Program-made: the position numbers and the translations under genes
In this document: piece after piece, positions 37,859 through 47,321 of the stretch
Position numbering within the stretch: the first letter of the stretch is position 1
How the letters are laid out: each line of letters begins with the position of its first letter
Assembly (NCBI RefSeq): GCF_947500655.1
Contig: NZ_CANMSK010000001.1
Location: forward strand, 62,001 to 126,000
Origin: an uncultured Psychrosphaera sp.
Lineage (GTDB): Bacteria; Pseudomonadota; Gammaproteobacteria; Enterobacterales; Alteromonadaceae
DNA length: 64,000 bases
Direction: 5' to 3'
Notes under the pieces: generated by a model
Told to the model about the DNA's origin: nothing
Database searches by the model: none
Seen by the model: only the letters and a program-made list of their open reading frames with translations

Positions 37859-38827
37859 ATGTCAAAAATATTAGCAGATAACACATTATCAATTGGTAAC
37901 TCTCCTCTTGTAAAATTAAACCGCGTTACTGGTGGTAATGTGTTTGCAAAAATTGAATCGAGAAACCCGTCATTTAGCGTAAAAGACCGAATTGGCGCAA
38001 ACATGATCTGGGATGCTGAAAAATCAGGTCGTTTAACTAAAGGTAAAGAGTTAATTGAACCAACATCTGGTAATACAGGTATTGCTCTAGCATTTGTTGC
38101 GGCATCTAAAGGTTATAAATTAACACTAACTATGCCATCAAGTATGAGCTTAGAGCGTCGTCAATTGTTAAAAGCTCTTGGTGCTAACTTAGTATTAACG
38201 GAAGCTCCTAAAGGCATGGGTGGCGCTATAGCTAAAGCGCAAGAAATTGTTGCTTCTGACCCTGAAAGATATGTATTACTACAGCAATTTGAAAACCCAG
38301 CTAACCCACAAATCCATTTTGAGACTACAGGTCCTGAAATTTGGGAAGCGACGGACGGTAACATCGACGTATTTATTGCTGGTGTTGGTACTGGTGGCAC
38401 AATCACTGGTGTTAGTCGTTACATCAAACAAGAGAAAGGTAAAAACATTGAGTCAATCGCTGTTGAGCCTACTGACTCTCCAGTTATTAGCCAAAAATTA
38501 AAAGGCGAAGATTTAACACCAGGTCCTCATAAAATACAGGGGATTGGTGCAGGCTTTATTCCTGGGAACTTAGACTTAAGTGTTGTTGACCGTGCAGAGT
38601 TAGTTTCAAATGAAGAAGCGATTGCAATGTCACATCGTTTAATGAAAGAAGAAGGCATCCTAGCGGGTATCTCTTCTGGTGCGGCTGTTGTTGTTGCTAA
38701 ACGCTTAGCAGAAACTCCTGAGTATGCAGATAAGAACATTGTTGTTATCTTACCAAGTTCAGCTGAAAGATATCTATCTAGTGCTTTATTTGCTGGTGTG
38801 TTCACTGACGAAGAAAACGTACAGTAA
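37859..38827 (+). CDS. cysK: Cysteine synthase A (O-acetylserine sulfhydrylase)
   Basis: A 322-residue PLP enzyme making cysteine from O-acetylserine and sulfide. The PLP Lys is in [19 protein letters not shown], the substrate loop is [14 protein letters not shown], and the phosphate loop is [14 protein letters not shown]. The length matches CysK. ATG 37859 with GTGGGAAATAAC is preferred to the GTG at 37847. Divergent from gcvA; a strong terminator follows. Confidence 0.96.
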   Translation: MSKILADNTLSIGNSPLVKLNRVTGGNVFAKIESRNPSFSVKDRIGANMIWDAEKSGRLTKGKELIEPTSGNTGIALAFVAASKGYKLTLTMPSSMSLERRQLLKALGANLVLTEAPKGMGGAIAKAQEIVASDPERYVLLQQFENPANPQIHFETTGPEIWEATDGNIDVFIAGVGTGGTITGVSRYIKQEKGKNIESIAVEPTDSPVISQKLKGEDLTPGPHKIQGIGAGFIPGNLDLSVVDRAELVSNEEAIAMSHRLMKEEGILAGISSGAAVVVAKRLAETPEYADKNIVVILPSSAERYLSSALFAGVFTDEENVQ

Positions 38828-38852
38828 TTACTGTAATACTATAGATTAGTAT

Positions 38853-38890
38853 AAAAACGCCGTTGAATATTAATTCAGCGGCGTTTTTTT
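38853..38890 (+). terminator. Rho-independent terminator of cysK
   Basis: A 16-base stem with one T-G wobble (38853-38868/38873-38888), with ACGCCG/CGGCGT as its GC core and an ATTA loop, ends in a run of seven T. Confidence 0.93.
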
Positions 38891-39014
38891 ATGCTTAATA
38901 TCCCTAATTATTTGTGCCTAAACATAAGATTTTCAGCCTTTATTTTATTTTTATAAAATAATTCCTTATATATTACGTATTTTTAGTTACAATTAAGTCA
39001 ACTTGGATAATAAA

Positions 39015-39485
39015 ATGGATAGAACAGTGAAGTTCTTTAAATTAGTAGTACTTATATTTTCATTTAATTTGATCACAGCCTGTGGTGGTGAATCAAATGA
39101 CGACTTACCTGCATTTGCAAATCCAGATGCGCCAGAATATCGAGCCTTATACTTTTTTGGTGCGATTTATAATGAAAGGGACATAGTTAAAGCTCAGGAA
39201 CATACTACGGAAAAATTATCTCGTATAATTAACTCTTATGGCACTGCTCGTAGCTATGCTCGCTATGTATTAAACCTGCAACTAGATCCTGGTGTTGAGT
39301 TAAAAATCGACCGATCGTTAAATCAAGTAACAACTGGAAAAATAGATGAATCATCTATAAATATTTTATTTACTGGTATGTTAAATGACAATATGGTCAA
39401 TGACGTTAGAAGAGTGAACTTTCGTAAAATAAATGGTAATTGGTTAATTGATAGTATTGATGACGACCCTTACTCTAAAAGGTAA
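39015..39485 (+). CDS. Putative lipoprotein of unknown function
   Basis: A protein of about 156 residues with a lipoprotein signal: FKLVVLIFSFNLITAC and then GGES gives a lipobox LITAC. The mature part has PEYRALYFFGAIYNERDIVKA, then a small mixed domain ending in VNFRKINGNWLIDSI, reminiscent of NTF2-like or DUF4878-like export proteins, but the family is not certain. Gly-Gly after the Cys does not suggest inner-membrane retention. ATG 39015 with GGA at seven bases is preferred to TTG 39003. It has its own terminator. Confidence 0.75.
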   Translation: MDRTVKFFKLVVLIFSFNLITACGGESNDDLPAFANPDAPEYRALYFFGAIYNERDIVKAQEHTTEKLSRIINSYGTARSYARYVLNLQLDPGVELKIDRSLNQVTTGKIDESSINILFTGMLNDNMVNDVRRVNFRKINGNWLIDSIDDDPYSKR

Positions 39486-39521
39486 TACTAATACCATTTA
39501 GTACATTTGAGCGGTTTCAAT

Positions 39522-39552
39522 AAAAACTCAGTTCAATTTGAACTGAGTTTTT
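39522..39552. terminator. Bidirectional rho-independent terminator
   Basis: A perfect 14-base stem AAAAACTCAGTTCA/TGAACTGAGTTTTT with an ATT loop lies between the convergent lipoprotein and gamma-glutamyltransferase genes. Confidence 0.92.
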
Positions 39553-39598
39553 TATTGTTTGTCATAATTATCTAGTTAAATAGATGTTTTACTATTTC

Positions 39599-41335
39599 CT
39601 AAAGGCCTATAGAAGTACCCTCTCGTCTTGGGTCTGCAGCTCCTTGCCAACCTTTATCAGTTTTTAATACTCCATGAATGCCCGACGTCATTTGAATAAG
39701 ATTTACTTGATGCCCCAGTTTTTCTAGATCCGTTTTTATTTTATCTAACGATGTATTCTTTTCTAACGACGTTGCCCCATTACGATTAGAGACTCTAGGT
39801 AAATTAACTGCCGCTTGCATATCCATACCGTAATCTAACAAACCAATGAGTGCATATCCCACATAGTTGATGATTCGGCTGCCACCAGGAGAGCCTAGAA
39901 CTGCATATACTTCACCATCTTTTAATACGATAACAGGAGACATTGAGCTACGAGGACGTTTACCACCTTCAACTCGGTTAGCGACTAACTTTCCATCTTT
40001 CATCGGGTCAAGTGAGAAGTCGGTTAATTGATTATTTAATAAGAAGCCATCAACCATAACCGTTGAGCCAAAAGCCATTTCAATACTTGTAGTCATAGAT
40101 AACGCATTGCCAAAGTTATCAACGATAGATAAATGGCTGGTATTAGGTTGAGCAATTGAGCTGTTAGAGGCTAACTCTTGAGTACCAATAACACCGGCTT
40201 TTGCTTTTCCTAAGTCTTTTTCTGTCGATATTAATAAACGTCTGTTTGCCAAGTATTCTTTATTTAAAAAGCCATCAACTGGAACAGAAATAAAATCGCT
40301 ATCGGCCAAGTACATATTTCTATCTGAAAATGCTAATTTTGCAGCTTGAGTATAAAGGTGAACAGTTTCAGCGCTATCTATAGGATGTGATGGAAGATCA
40401 AACGGTTCTAATAATTTTAACATTTGTAATATAGTTAACCCACCAGAACTAGGTGGCCCCATACTGCATATTTCATAATCGCCGGTTGTCGCTTTATAGC
40501 CAGTACAAACCGCTGGGCGCTCTTTTGACGTGTAATTTTTAAGATCCGTTAATGATAACTTTCCCGGCGCTATCTTGGCTGTTTGTACAGCACTAACAAT
40601 ATTTTTTGCCGTTTCACCTTGGTAAAACTCTTCAATACCTTTAGCTGCAATACGTTTAAGAACATTAGCATAAGGTTTATTTACTAGTAACTGCCCTTCT
40701 TTAACTGGCTGACCATTTGGGAAAAAGTACTCATTTATTGTTTTTAACTTTTTCATCCCTGGGTTTGAAACCATAGCAACTAACTTTGCTAATCTAGGGC
40801 TTACTTTAAAACCGTTATCAGCCAATTTAATTGCAGGTTCAAATAATGTTTTCCATGGCAACCTCCCTTGCTCTTGATGAAGTTTCCATAGCATGTCTAA
40901 CACACCTGGCGTTCCCACTGAGCGTCCACCGACAACGGCATTTATCCAACTTACCGGTTTACCATCTTCACCAAAAAACAATTCTGCTGTTGCATTGGCA
41001 GGAGCTGTTTCACGGCCATCAAAGCTTTTAACTTGTTTGGTTTTGCTGTCATACCACATTAGAAATGCACCACCACCGATACCAGATGATTGTGGCTCAA
41101 CTAACGTCAATGTTAGTTGTACAGCAATAGCAGCATCAATAGCACCACCACCTTGCTTTAACATTTGAACACCAGCATTAACTGCATGTGGATTAGCAGC
41201 ACTCACCATTGCCTTGTCTGAATAACTTGCTTTAGTATAATTGAGACCAGTAAAAGCTTCTGGAGTGGCTCTTGATGGTTCACTGCTGAACACTTGAGTT
41301 GCAAATAACATTAAAATAAGACTAAATACGCGCAC
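39599..41335 (-). CDS. ggt: Gamma-glutamyltransferase
   Basis: A 578-residue periplasmic Ntn-hydrolase that hydrolyses or transfers the gamma-glutamyl group of glutathione. A signal peptide (VFSLILMLFATQVFSSE) is followed by the large subunit with SAANPHAVNAGVQMLKQGG and ESQSSGIGGG-like EPQSSGIGGGAFL. The autocleavage and nucleophilic Thr is Thr399 in QPNTSHLSIVDNFGN, and the small subunit has GSPGGSRIINYV. It starts with GTG 41335 after AGAGGTC. Confidence 0.95.
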   Translation of the reverse strand: MRVFSLILMLFATQVFSSEPSRATPEAFTGLNYTKASYSDKAMVSAANPHAVNAGVQMLKQGGGAIDAAIAVQLTLTLVEPQSSGIGGGAFLMWYDSKTKQVKSFDGRETAPANATAELFFGEDGKPVSWINAVVGGRSVGTPGVLDMLWKLHQEQGRLPWKTLFEPAIKLADNGFKVSPRLAKLVAMVSNPGMKKLKTINEYFFPNGQPVKEGQLLVNKPYANVLKRIAAKGIEEFYQGETAKNIVSAVQTAKIAPGKLSLTDLKNYTSKERPAVCTGYKATTGDYEICSMGPPSSGGLTILQMLKLLEPFDLPSHPIDSAETVHLYTQAAKLAFSDRNMYLADSDFISVPVDGFLNKEYLANRRLLISTEKDLGKAKAGVIGTQELASNSSIAQPNTSHLSIVDNFGNALSMTTSIEMAFGSTVMVDGFLLNNQLTDFSLDPMKDGKLVANRVEGGKRPRSSMSPVIVLKDGEVYAVLGSPGGSRIINYVGYALIGLLDYGMDMQAAVNLPRVSNRNGATSLEKNTSLDKIKTDLEKLGHQVNLIQMTSGIHGVLKTDKGWQGAADPRREGTSIGL

Positions 41336-41429
41336 AATAAATTGACCTCTTAGCTAATCGATTAGCAAAGATATTAACAAGATAAAAATTAAAACACAGT
41401 TAAATTTTTTCAACCATCTAAGGATAACA

Positions 41430-42020
41430 ATGTTAGGTTTTCCAACCCAAAAACAATACCTTATCGCGCCACTTTGTTTTATAGCTCTCACTTTTTTACT
41501 AGAGTTCACTAAACCTGTGAGTATGCAATGGCTTGGCTTTAATCCAAACGATATTCTAAATGGGGAAATTTGGCGATTAGTGACAGGACAAATGTTACAC
41601 ACGAATTTTAATCACGTACTGTTAAATGTCAGCGGAATTGTATTAATTTGGGCATTGCATGGTGAATATTATAATACTAAGCACTATATTTTAGCCGTGA
41701 CAATTTGTTTAGTTTTAGTCGGTGTAGGAATTTTATTATTTGGTGACGGTAATAATTACGCAGGACTGTCTGGTATTTTACACACACTACTTGTTTACGG
41801 CGCTATGATCGACATCAAAAAACAAAAAAAAACGGGTTGGTTATTGTTAATCGGTATTGCCGCCAAAGTTTTATACGAATTAATTGTAGGCCCTGCTCAA
41901 TATACCAAAGAGCTTATTCAAGCTGATGTTGCTGTGGAAGCGCATCTAATAGGTTGTCTTGCAGGTATTTTGATGGGATTGGGTTACTTATACTTTAATA
42001 GAGCCAAATCAAATAAATAG
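41430..42020 (+). CDS. rrtA: Rhombosortase (rhomboid-family intramembrane protease)
   Basis: A 196-residue six-helix rhomboid of the rhombosortase subfamily. It has the family pattern GQMLHTNFNHVLLNVSGI, the catalytic Ser in YAGLSGILHTLLVYGA and the catalytic His in VAVEAHLIGCLAGILMG. Rhombosortases process exported proteins with a C-terminal GlyGly-CTERM anchor. No protein in this window ends in a GlyGly-CTERM tail, so its substrates lie elsewhere. AAGGATAACA precedes ATG 41430. Confidence 0.88.
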   Translation: MLGFPTQKQYLIAPLCFIALTFLLEFTKPVSMQWLGFNPNDILNGEIWRLVTGQMLHTNFNHVLLNVSGIVLIWALHGEYYNTKHYILAVTICLVLVGVGILLFGDGNNYAGLSGILHTLLVYGAMIDIKKQKKTGWLLLIGIAAKVLYELIVGPAQYTKELIQADVAVEAHLIGCLAGILMGLGYLYFNRAKSNK

Positions 42021-42069
42021 CGGCTTCCCCCTAAATAAACATAATAAATAAAAATTGAACTAAACAATC

Positions 42070-42094
42070 AAAAAAGGCCTGTATTAACAGGCCT
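42070..42094 (-). terminator. Rho-independent terminator of the S9 peptidase gene
   Basis: Stem AGGCCTGT/ACAGGCCT (42075-42082/42087-42094) with an ATTA loop gives six U on the minus strand. On the plus strand it also follows the rhombosortase gene but has a weaker T run. Confidence 0.85.
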
Positions 42095-42137
42095 CTTCAT
42101 TTTTACTAACGATTTGAATATATAGTGCCAATGCTCA

Positions 42138-44735
42138 CTATAAATTAGTTTCAAACAGTTTATAAATACGACGATATTCATCTAACCAACTTGATGGTTG
42201 TTTAAAGCCATGGGCTTCAACTGGATAAATCGCCGTTTCAAAATCTTGCTTCTCTAATTCAATCATACGTTGTACTAATCTGACAGTATCAACAAAAAAC
42301 ACATTATTATCGACCATTGGAGCATTTATCAACAATGGCTTTTGTAACCCTTCTGCAAAATAAATAGGTGAGCTTTTACGATAAGCAATCATATCGTCTT
42401 CTGGTCGGTTTAATATATTAGAAGTATAACCATCGTTATAGTGAGCCCAATCAGACACTGGTCTTAATGCGGCTCCAGCTTGGAACAATTCAGGTTCATT
42501 AAACAGTGCCATAAATGTCATAAAACCACCGTACGAGCCTCCATAAGTGCCAATACGTCCTCTATCAACATTCGCGTTTTGAACTAACCAGTTAACTCCG
42601 TCTTTTAAGTCTTGAATTTCTGGCGTACCCATTTGACGATAGATCGCCGTACGCCAATCACGCCCATAACCTTTTGATGCTCGGTAGTCCATATCCATTA
42701 CAACATAACCTTGCTGCGCCAACATACTATGGAACATAAATTCTCTAAAGTATCCAGACCAACCAAAGTGACTATTTTGTAAATAACCAGCACCGTGGTT
42801 AAAGATCACCGCTTTGCGTTTTTCACCCGCTTTATAATCAGCTGGATAATATACTTTTGCGTATATAGGTTGGTCAGTATAAGAAGACGCAACCTCTACA
42901 ACTTCAGGTTTTGTCCAAGGCATAGCATTAAATTCTTCAGACACTGTATTAGTTAATTTTATCGCATCTTCACTGCCGTCAGCTTTAACTAGATATAACT
43001 CTTCTGGTGTTAACAAATTAGAGTGAGTAACCAATAATTGGCTTTCATCTGGACTCATTTTGAATGAGTTGTTACCTTTTAAATTAGTTATTGCAGTAGG
43101 TTTTTTAACTTTACTTCCATCACTATCTACACGATAAACTTGATAATTTCCTGGATGACTTACATTAGCTCTAAAGTAAAATGAGCTGTCATCTTTAGTT
43201 AACATTATTTCTGAAGATTCATATTTACCAGCGGTTATCTGCTTTACACTTCTAGAGTCAACTGACTTAGTGTAGATATGAGAATACCCAGTTTGTTCAG
43301 ACAAAAAGTACAAAGTTTCAGAATCATGGAACCAACCAAAATCATTGAAGGTATAGTTAATCCAAGCATCGTCATGTAATTGATGTTGTGGGACAAACTT
43401 TTTATCTTTAAAATCTACTGTCGCAATCCAGCGATCTTTGTTATCCCATGCTTCTAACATAACCGCAACTTGTTCGCCTGAGTCATGCCATTGAATTGCA
43501 CCTTGTGACCAACCCCAATCAACAATTAAATTAATAGTCCTTGGTTGTTTTTTACTTTTATATTTTTCGCCTTTTTCGCGATAATTTTCAATTTTTACTG
43601 ACTTAAGTACGTCTTTATCAAAGTCTGGTAAAGTACTTATTGATAATTTATCAACTTGTTTGCTAGCAACATCAACCAACCAATAATTTTGTTGATTTGG
43701 CTTAGCATCAGCAACACGAGGTCTTACTTGATCAAATTGTATACGCCCATCACTGCCAATATAATTAGGCATTAAATCGCCCTTTGCTCGCCAAGGAACA
43801 TCTTTCCTTGTCACAACAAATAGCCTGTCACCTTTTGGTGATAATTTTGCGTTAACTAAACGTTGTCCTTCACCAAAGTAAACTGAACTATTTATCACTC
43901 GTGGATCATTTTCTTTTATTTCTTTACTTTGATTAAAGCGTTCTAATTTTTTGTTATGTGAATTCGCTACATAATCAATTAGTTCATGCTGCTCTTGCGC
44001 TATAATATCGTCCGCAAGCTCTGGAGCTTTTGGTGCATCAGCCATTTCTAACTTAATAAGCTCTGATATTAAATTAGTGGTTAAATCTATTGCAAAAATA
44101 GTGTCACCTGACCAATAAATTAATACGTCATTATGTAAAAACTGAGGTTCTGATTCTCTTGCTGAGGTATTAGTCAATTGTATAATTTGAATGCTGTCAT
44201 CTGAAACCGCATCAATAAGCTCATCTAGAATAACATCAGTAACTTCAACATCATCTGATGTTTCACTGGAAGCGGTAGCAGACATCTCAACCGAAAGAGT
44301 TTCTAAACTAGCTTCGACGGCCTCGCTTGAATTAGTTTCTGGAATAGCATCTATTAAATAAATATCATCTTCATATACATACGCAGCTTGTTTACCATCT
44401 TGGCTATAAACTAAATCTTCTAATTTTACTTGGTAAAAATCATCTAATGCCACTTCTTCTATTTTTTTAGAATCTAATTTCAGTAAAAATGTATCTTTCA
44501 ATGTGCTTTTTACAGCACCTTGTTCTTTATTTTTTTCAAAGACTATGGAGTTTGACCCTGGCAGCCAGTGAGCATTTTGTGGTGAATTACTAATCCATTT
44601 AGGATCGGACATTATTTTTTCTAGAGTGATCTCTACAGTCTGTACATCCTCATTCACTTCACCTTCAACGGCTAATATTGAAAAACTGTTTAGCATTAAT
44701 AATACGGAAAATAGAGTCTGTTTTTTGTAATTCAT
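42138..44735 (-). CDS. S9-family (prolyl oligopeptidase / DPP-like) serine peptidase
   Basis: An 865-residue exported protein: signal peptide (FSVLLMLNSFSILAVE), a long beta-propeller region with repeated strand patterns (about 50-600; includes a charged, Glu/Ser/Thr-rich insert near 130-180), and a C-terminal alpha/beta hydrolase domain. The catalytic triad is Ser734 in GTYGGSYGGFM, Asp809 in APMVDNNVFF and His842 in PVEAHGFKQP. It probably trims proline-containing or other oligopeptides in the periplasm. AAGGG precedes ATG 44735. Confidence 0.92.
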   Translation of the reverse strand: MNYKKQTLFSVLLMLNSFSILAVEGEVNEDVQTVEITLEKIMSDPKWISNSPQNAHWLPGSNSIVFEKNKEQGAVKSTLKDTFLLKLDSKKIEEVALDDFYQVKLEDLVYSQDGKQAAYVYEDDIYLIDAIPETNSSEAVEASLETLSVEMSATASSETSDDVEVTDVILDELIDAVSDDSIQIIQLTNTSARESEPQFLHNDVLIYWSGDTIFAIDLTTNLISELIKLEMADAPKAPELADDIIAQEQHELIDYVANSHNKKLERFNQSKEIKENDPRVINSSVYFGEGQRLVNAKLSPKGDRLFVVTRKDVPWRAKGDLMPNYIGSDGRIQFDQVRPRVADAKPNQQNYWLVDVASKQVDKLSISTLPDFDKDVLKSVKIENYREKGEKYKSKKQPRTINLIVDWGWSQGAIQWHDSGEQVAVMLEAWDNKDRWIATVDFKDKKFVPQHQLHDDAWINYTFNDFGWFHDSETLYFLSEQTGYSHIYTKSVDSRSVKQITAGKYESSEIMLTKDDSSFYFRANVSHPGNYQVYRVDSDGSKVKKPTAITNLKGNNSFKMSPDESQLLVTHSNLLTPEELYLVKADGSEDAIKLTNTVSEEFNAMPWTKPEVVEVASSYTDQPIYAKVYYPADYKAGEKRKAVIFNHGAGYLQNSHFGWSGYFREFMFHSMLAQQGYVVMDMDYRASKGYGRDWRTAIYRQMGTPEIQDLKDGVNWLVQNANVDRGRIGTYGGSYGGFMTFMALFNEPELFQAGAALRPVSDWAHYNDGYTSNILNRPEDDMIAYRKSSPIYFAEGLQKPLLINAPMVDNNVFFVDTVRLVQRMIELEKQDFETAIYPVEAHGFKQPSSWLDEYRRIYKLFETNL

Positions 44736-45133
44736 TTGGGATCACCCTTTCTTATAAGTACTGTTATTAAATCATGGTTCTTTCTGTATCATCAAGCCAG
44801 AAAAGTCCATTAACAACATTAAGCAGGTTAATAACTAAGATTATATTCAGAAATTGTCATTTCTTTATAAACAATTTATTAAACCAGATAAGCCAGAATA
44901 CCTATTTTATGACATTAAAACTACATAGATACCTGTAAATAAACAATTAATTATGACGCAGCTTTACCCTAGATATATATAATCAATATTGTGCCTGTAT
45001 TTATTAGACTCTGTCGAACACCCAAGTTTTTTTGATAAGGATTAAATAAAATTTAACTCAATCTACTCATACCACCTAGGTTCTGTTTACTGTACAATAC
45101 GCCCAATTTTAACGCCTTATTTTTAGAGACAAA
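44736..45133. other. Divergent intergenic region between S9 peptidase and rimO
   Basis: About 400 AT-rich bases with no credible gene. It should contain promoters for both genes; a TACAAT hexamer near 45094 is a candidate -10 for rimO, but no good -35 was found. Confidence 0.35.
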
Positions 45134-46561
45134 ATGACAGTAAACAAATTCGACCCTGCGAAAGCAAAACAAACCACTACTTTAGAAACGCCGGTTAAGG
45201 TGATTGAACAACAGCACGAACAAGCTGCTAAAGATGGTCAGTCTTTTGAACTCGGAAGTCGTATAGGATTTATTAGTCTTGGTTGTCCTAAAAACCTAGT
45301 TGATTCTGAGCGTATTCTTACTCAATTACGAACTGAAGGTTATGAAGTTGTTAATACGTATAACGATTCAGATTTAGTGATCGTGAACACTTGTGGCTTT
45401 ATCGACACTGCAGTACAAGAGTCTTTAGATACCATAGGTGAAGCACTTAAAGAAAATGGCCGCGTTATCGTAACGGGTTGTTTAGGTGTGAAAGACGATG
45501 AAATCCGTGAAATCCACCCAAATGTTTTAGCCGTTACCGGCCCTCATGCTTACGAAGAAGTATTAAATCAAGTTCATGAACATTTATCAAAGCCAGAGCA
45601 TAACCCGTTTGAGCATTTAGTGCCTGATCATGGTGTTAAACTAACACCAAAACATTTTGCTTATTTAAAAATATCTGAAGGTTGTAACCACAGATGTACT
45701 TTCTGCATTATCCCGTCTATGCGTGGTGATTTAGTTTCTCGTCCAATTGGTGAAGTATTATCGGAAGCTGAACGCTTAAAAGCCGCAGGCGTAAAAGAGC
45801 TATTGGTTATATCGCAAGATACAAGTGCATACGGTGTTGATGTAAAACATAAAATGGATTTTTGGAACGGCGCGCCAGTAAAAACAGATATGAAAACCTT
45901 GTGTGAAAAACTAGGTGAAATGGGCATGTGGGTTCGTCTACATTATGTTTACCCTTATCCGTCAGTTGATAAAGTCATTCCACTTATGACAGAAGGTAAA
46001 TTATTACCTTACTTAGATATACCTTTTCAGCATGCCAGTCCTAAAATACTTAAAGCGATGAAACGCCCAGGCCAAGCAGAAAAAGTACTTGAACGCATTC
46101 AAAAATGGCGCGATATTTGTCCTGAAATTGTCATTCGTTCTACCTTCATTGTTGGTTTCCCTGGTGAAACTGAAGAAGATTTCCAAATGTTATTAGATTG
46201 GTTGGAAGAAGCTCAATTAGATCGTGTTGGTTGTTTCAAGTACAGTGCCGTTAAAGGTGCTAAAGCCAATGAGATTGAAGGCCAAGTTGATGAAGACGTG
46301 AAAGAAGAGCGTTACGCTCGTTTCATGGAAAAACAACAAGCTATTAGCACCAATAAATTAAAATCACGTATTGGCACGACCATGTCTGTTTTAATTGACG
46401 AAGTAGATGAAGAAGGCGCTATTGGCCGAACATTTGCTGACGCACCTGAAATTGATGGTATGGTTTACCTAAATGGCGAAACTAGCCTTGAGGCTGGGCA
46501 ATTAGTTGACGTTAACATAGATCATTCAGACGAATACGATTTATGGGCAAGCTCAATTTAA
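45134..46561 (+). CDS. rimO: Ribosomal protein S12 methylthiotransferase RimO
   Basis: A radical-SAM enzyme that methylthiolates the conserved Asp of ribosomal protein S12. The N-terminal UPF0004 domain has [29 protein letters not shown] and VTGCLGV, carrying the three Cys of the auxiliary cluster. The radical-SAM motif is [20 protein letters not shown], and a C-terminal TRAM domain follows. The 475-residue protein is longer than the E. coli enzyme because of about 40 extra N-terminal residues ([18 protein letters not shown]...), which are polar and possibly disordered. Confidence 0.96.
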   Translation: MTVNKFDPAKAKQTTTLETPVKVIEQQHEQAAKDGQSFELGSRIGFISLGCPKNLVDSERILTQLRTEGYEVVNTYNDSDLVIVNTCGFIDTAVQESLDTIGEALKENGRVIVTGCLGVKDDEIREIHPNVLAVTGPHAYEEVLNQVHEHLSKPEHNPFEHLVPDHGVKLTPKHFAYLKISEGCNHRCTFCIIPSMRGDLVSRPIGEVLSEAERLKAAGVKELLVISQDTSAYGVDVKHKMDFWNGAPVKTDMKTLCEKLGEMGMWVRLHYVYPYPSVDKVIPLMTEGKLLPYLDIPFQHASPKILKAMKRPGQAEKVLERIQKWRDICPEIVIRSTFIVGFPGETEEDFQMLLDWLEEAQLDRVGCFKYSAVKGAKANEIEGQVDEDVKEERYARFMEKQQAISTNKLKSRIGTTMSVLIDEVDEEGAIGRTFADAPEIDGMVYLNGETSLEAGQLVDVNIDHSDEYDLWASSI

Positions 46562-46674
46562 CTCGATATTCGGTAGTAACTAACAATAAAAATAACCTTA
46601 ATATAGTTATGGTTTAATTAATTTAGTTTATTGCCTATAATCACAATCAAATTAACAAGAAGAAAAAATTACTC

Positions 46675-47115
46675 ATGATTGAAAACGATCTTCAACTAAA
46701 AAACGCCGGACTAAAAGTTACTTCTCCAAGACTTAAAGTGTTAGAGATACTTAAATCTATTCCTGACGAACATATCAGTGCTGAAGACCTTTATAAATTG
46801 ATGTTAGAGCAGGATGCTGAAATTGGATTAGCCACTATTTATCGCGTACTTAACCAATTTGATGATGCAGGTATTGTAACTCGCCATCACTTTGAAGGTG
46901 GTAAATCTGTATTTGAATTAAGTGACAAACATCACCACGATCATTTAGTTTGCTTGAAATGCGGTAAAGTTATCGAATTTGAAGACGAAGTCATTGAACA
47001 ACACCAGCTTATGGTTGCAGAGCGTTACAATGTAAAACTAACGCACCACAGCTTATATCTTTACGGTGAATGTAACGATACCAAAGCTTGTGACGAATTC
47101 AAAAATTCAAACTAA
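46675..47115 (+). CDS. fur: Ferric uptake regulator Fur
   Basis: A 146-residue metal-dependent repressor. The winged-helix domain has GLKVTSPRLKVLEIL and IGLATIYRVLNQFDDAGIV; the metal-binding part has DKHHHDHLVCLKCGKVIEFED, with a C-x2-C pair. A third Cys-x-n-Cys pattern (ECNDTKAC) near the end is typical. No Fur box was recognised upstream. A strong terminator follows. Confidence 0.96.
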   Translation: MIENDLQLKNAGLKVTSPRLKVLEILKSIPDEHISAEDLYKLMLEQDAEIGLATIYRVLNQFDDAGIVTRHHFEGGKSVFELSDKHHHDHLVCLKCGKVIEFEDEVIEQHQLMVAERYNVKLTHHSLYLYGECNDTKACDEFKNSN

Positions 47116-47151
47116 TATTTTGTAAAACTGTAAGCCTCAAAAATTATAAAG

Positions 47152-47190
47152 AAAAATCCTATTATGAATAAATCATAATAGGATTTTTTT
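47152..47190 (+). terminator. Rho-independent terminator of fur
   Basis: A perfect 16-base stem (47152-47167/47173-47188), core ATCCTATTATGA, with an ATAAA loop and a T run. It is symmetrical enough to act also for the convergent FG-GAP gene. Confidence 0.92.
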
Positions 47191-47321
47191 ATGCACTTAA
47201 TAATAAGGGTCCCTTAAGAGTATTTATCTTTAAGGATGTTGCTCCTTAATACAAAAATAGCCAACTATAATAGTTGACCATTTTAAATTACACTAAATCA
47301 TGTGCATTTAAACACAACTTA

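Noticed and set aside
38820..38835. Palindrome TACAGTAATTACTGTA as an operator.
   Set aside because: It overlaps the cysK stop codon, just ahead of a strong terminator, and is AT-rich; probably chance.
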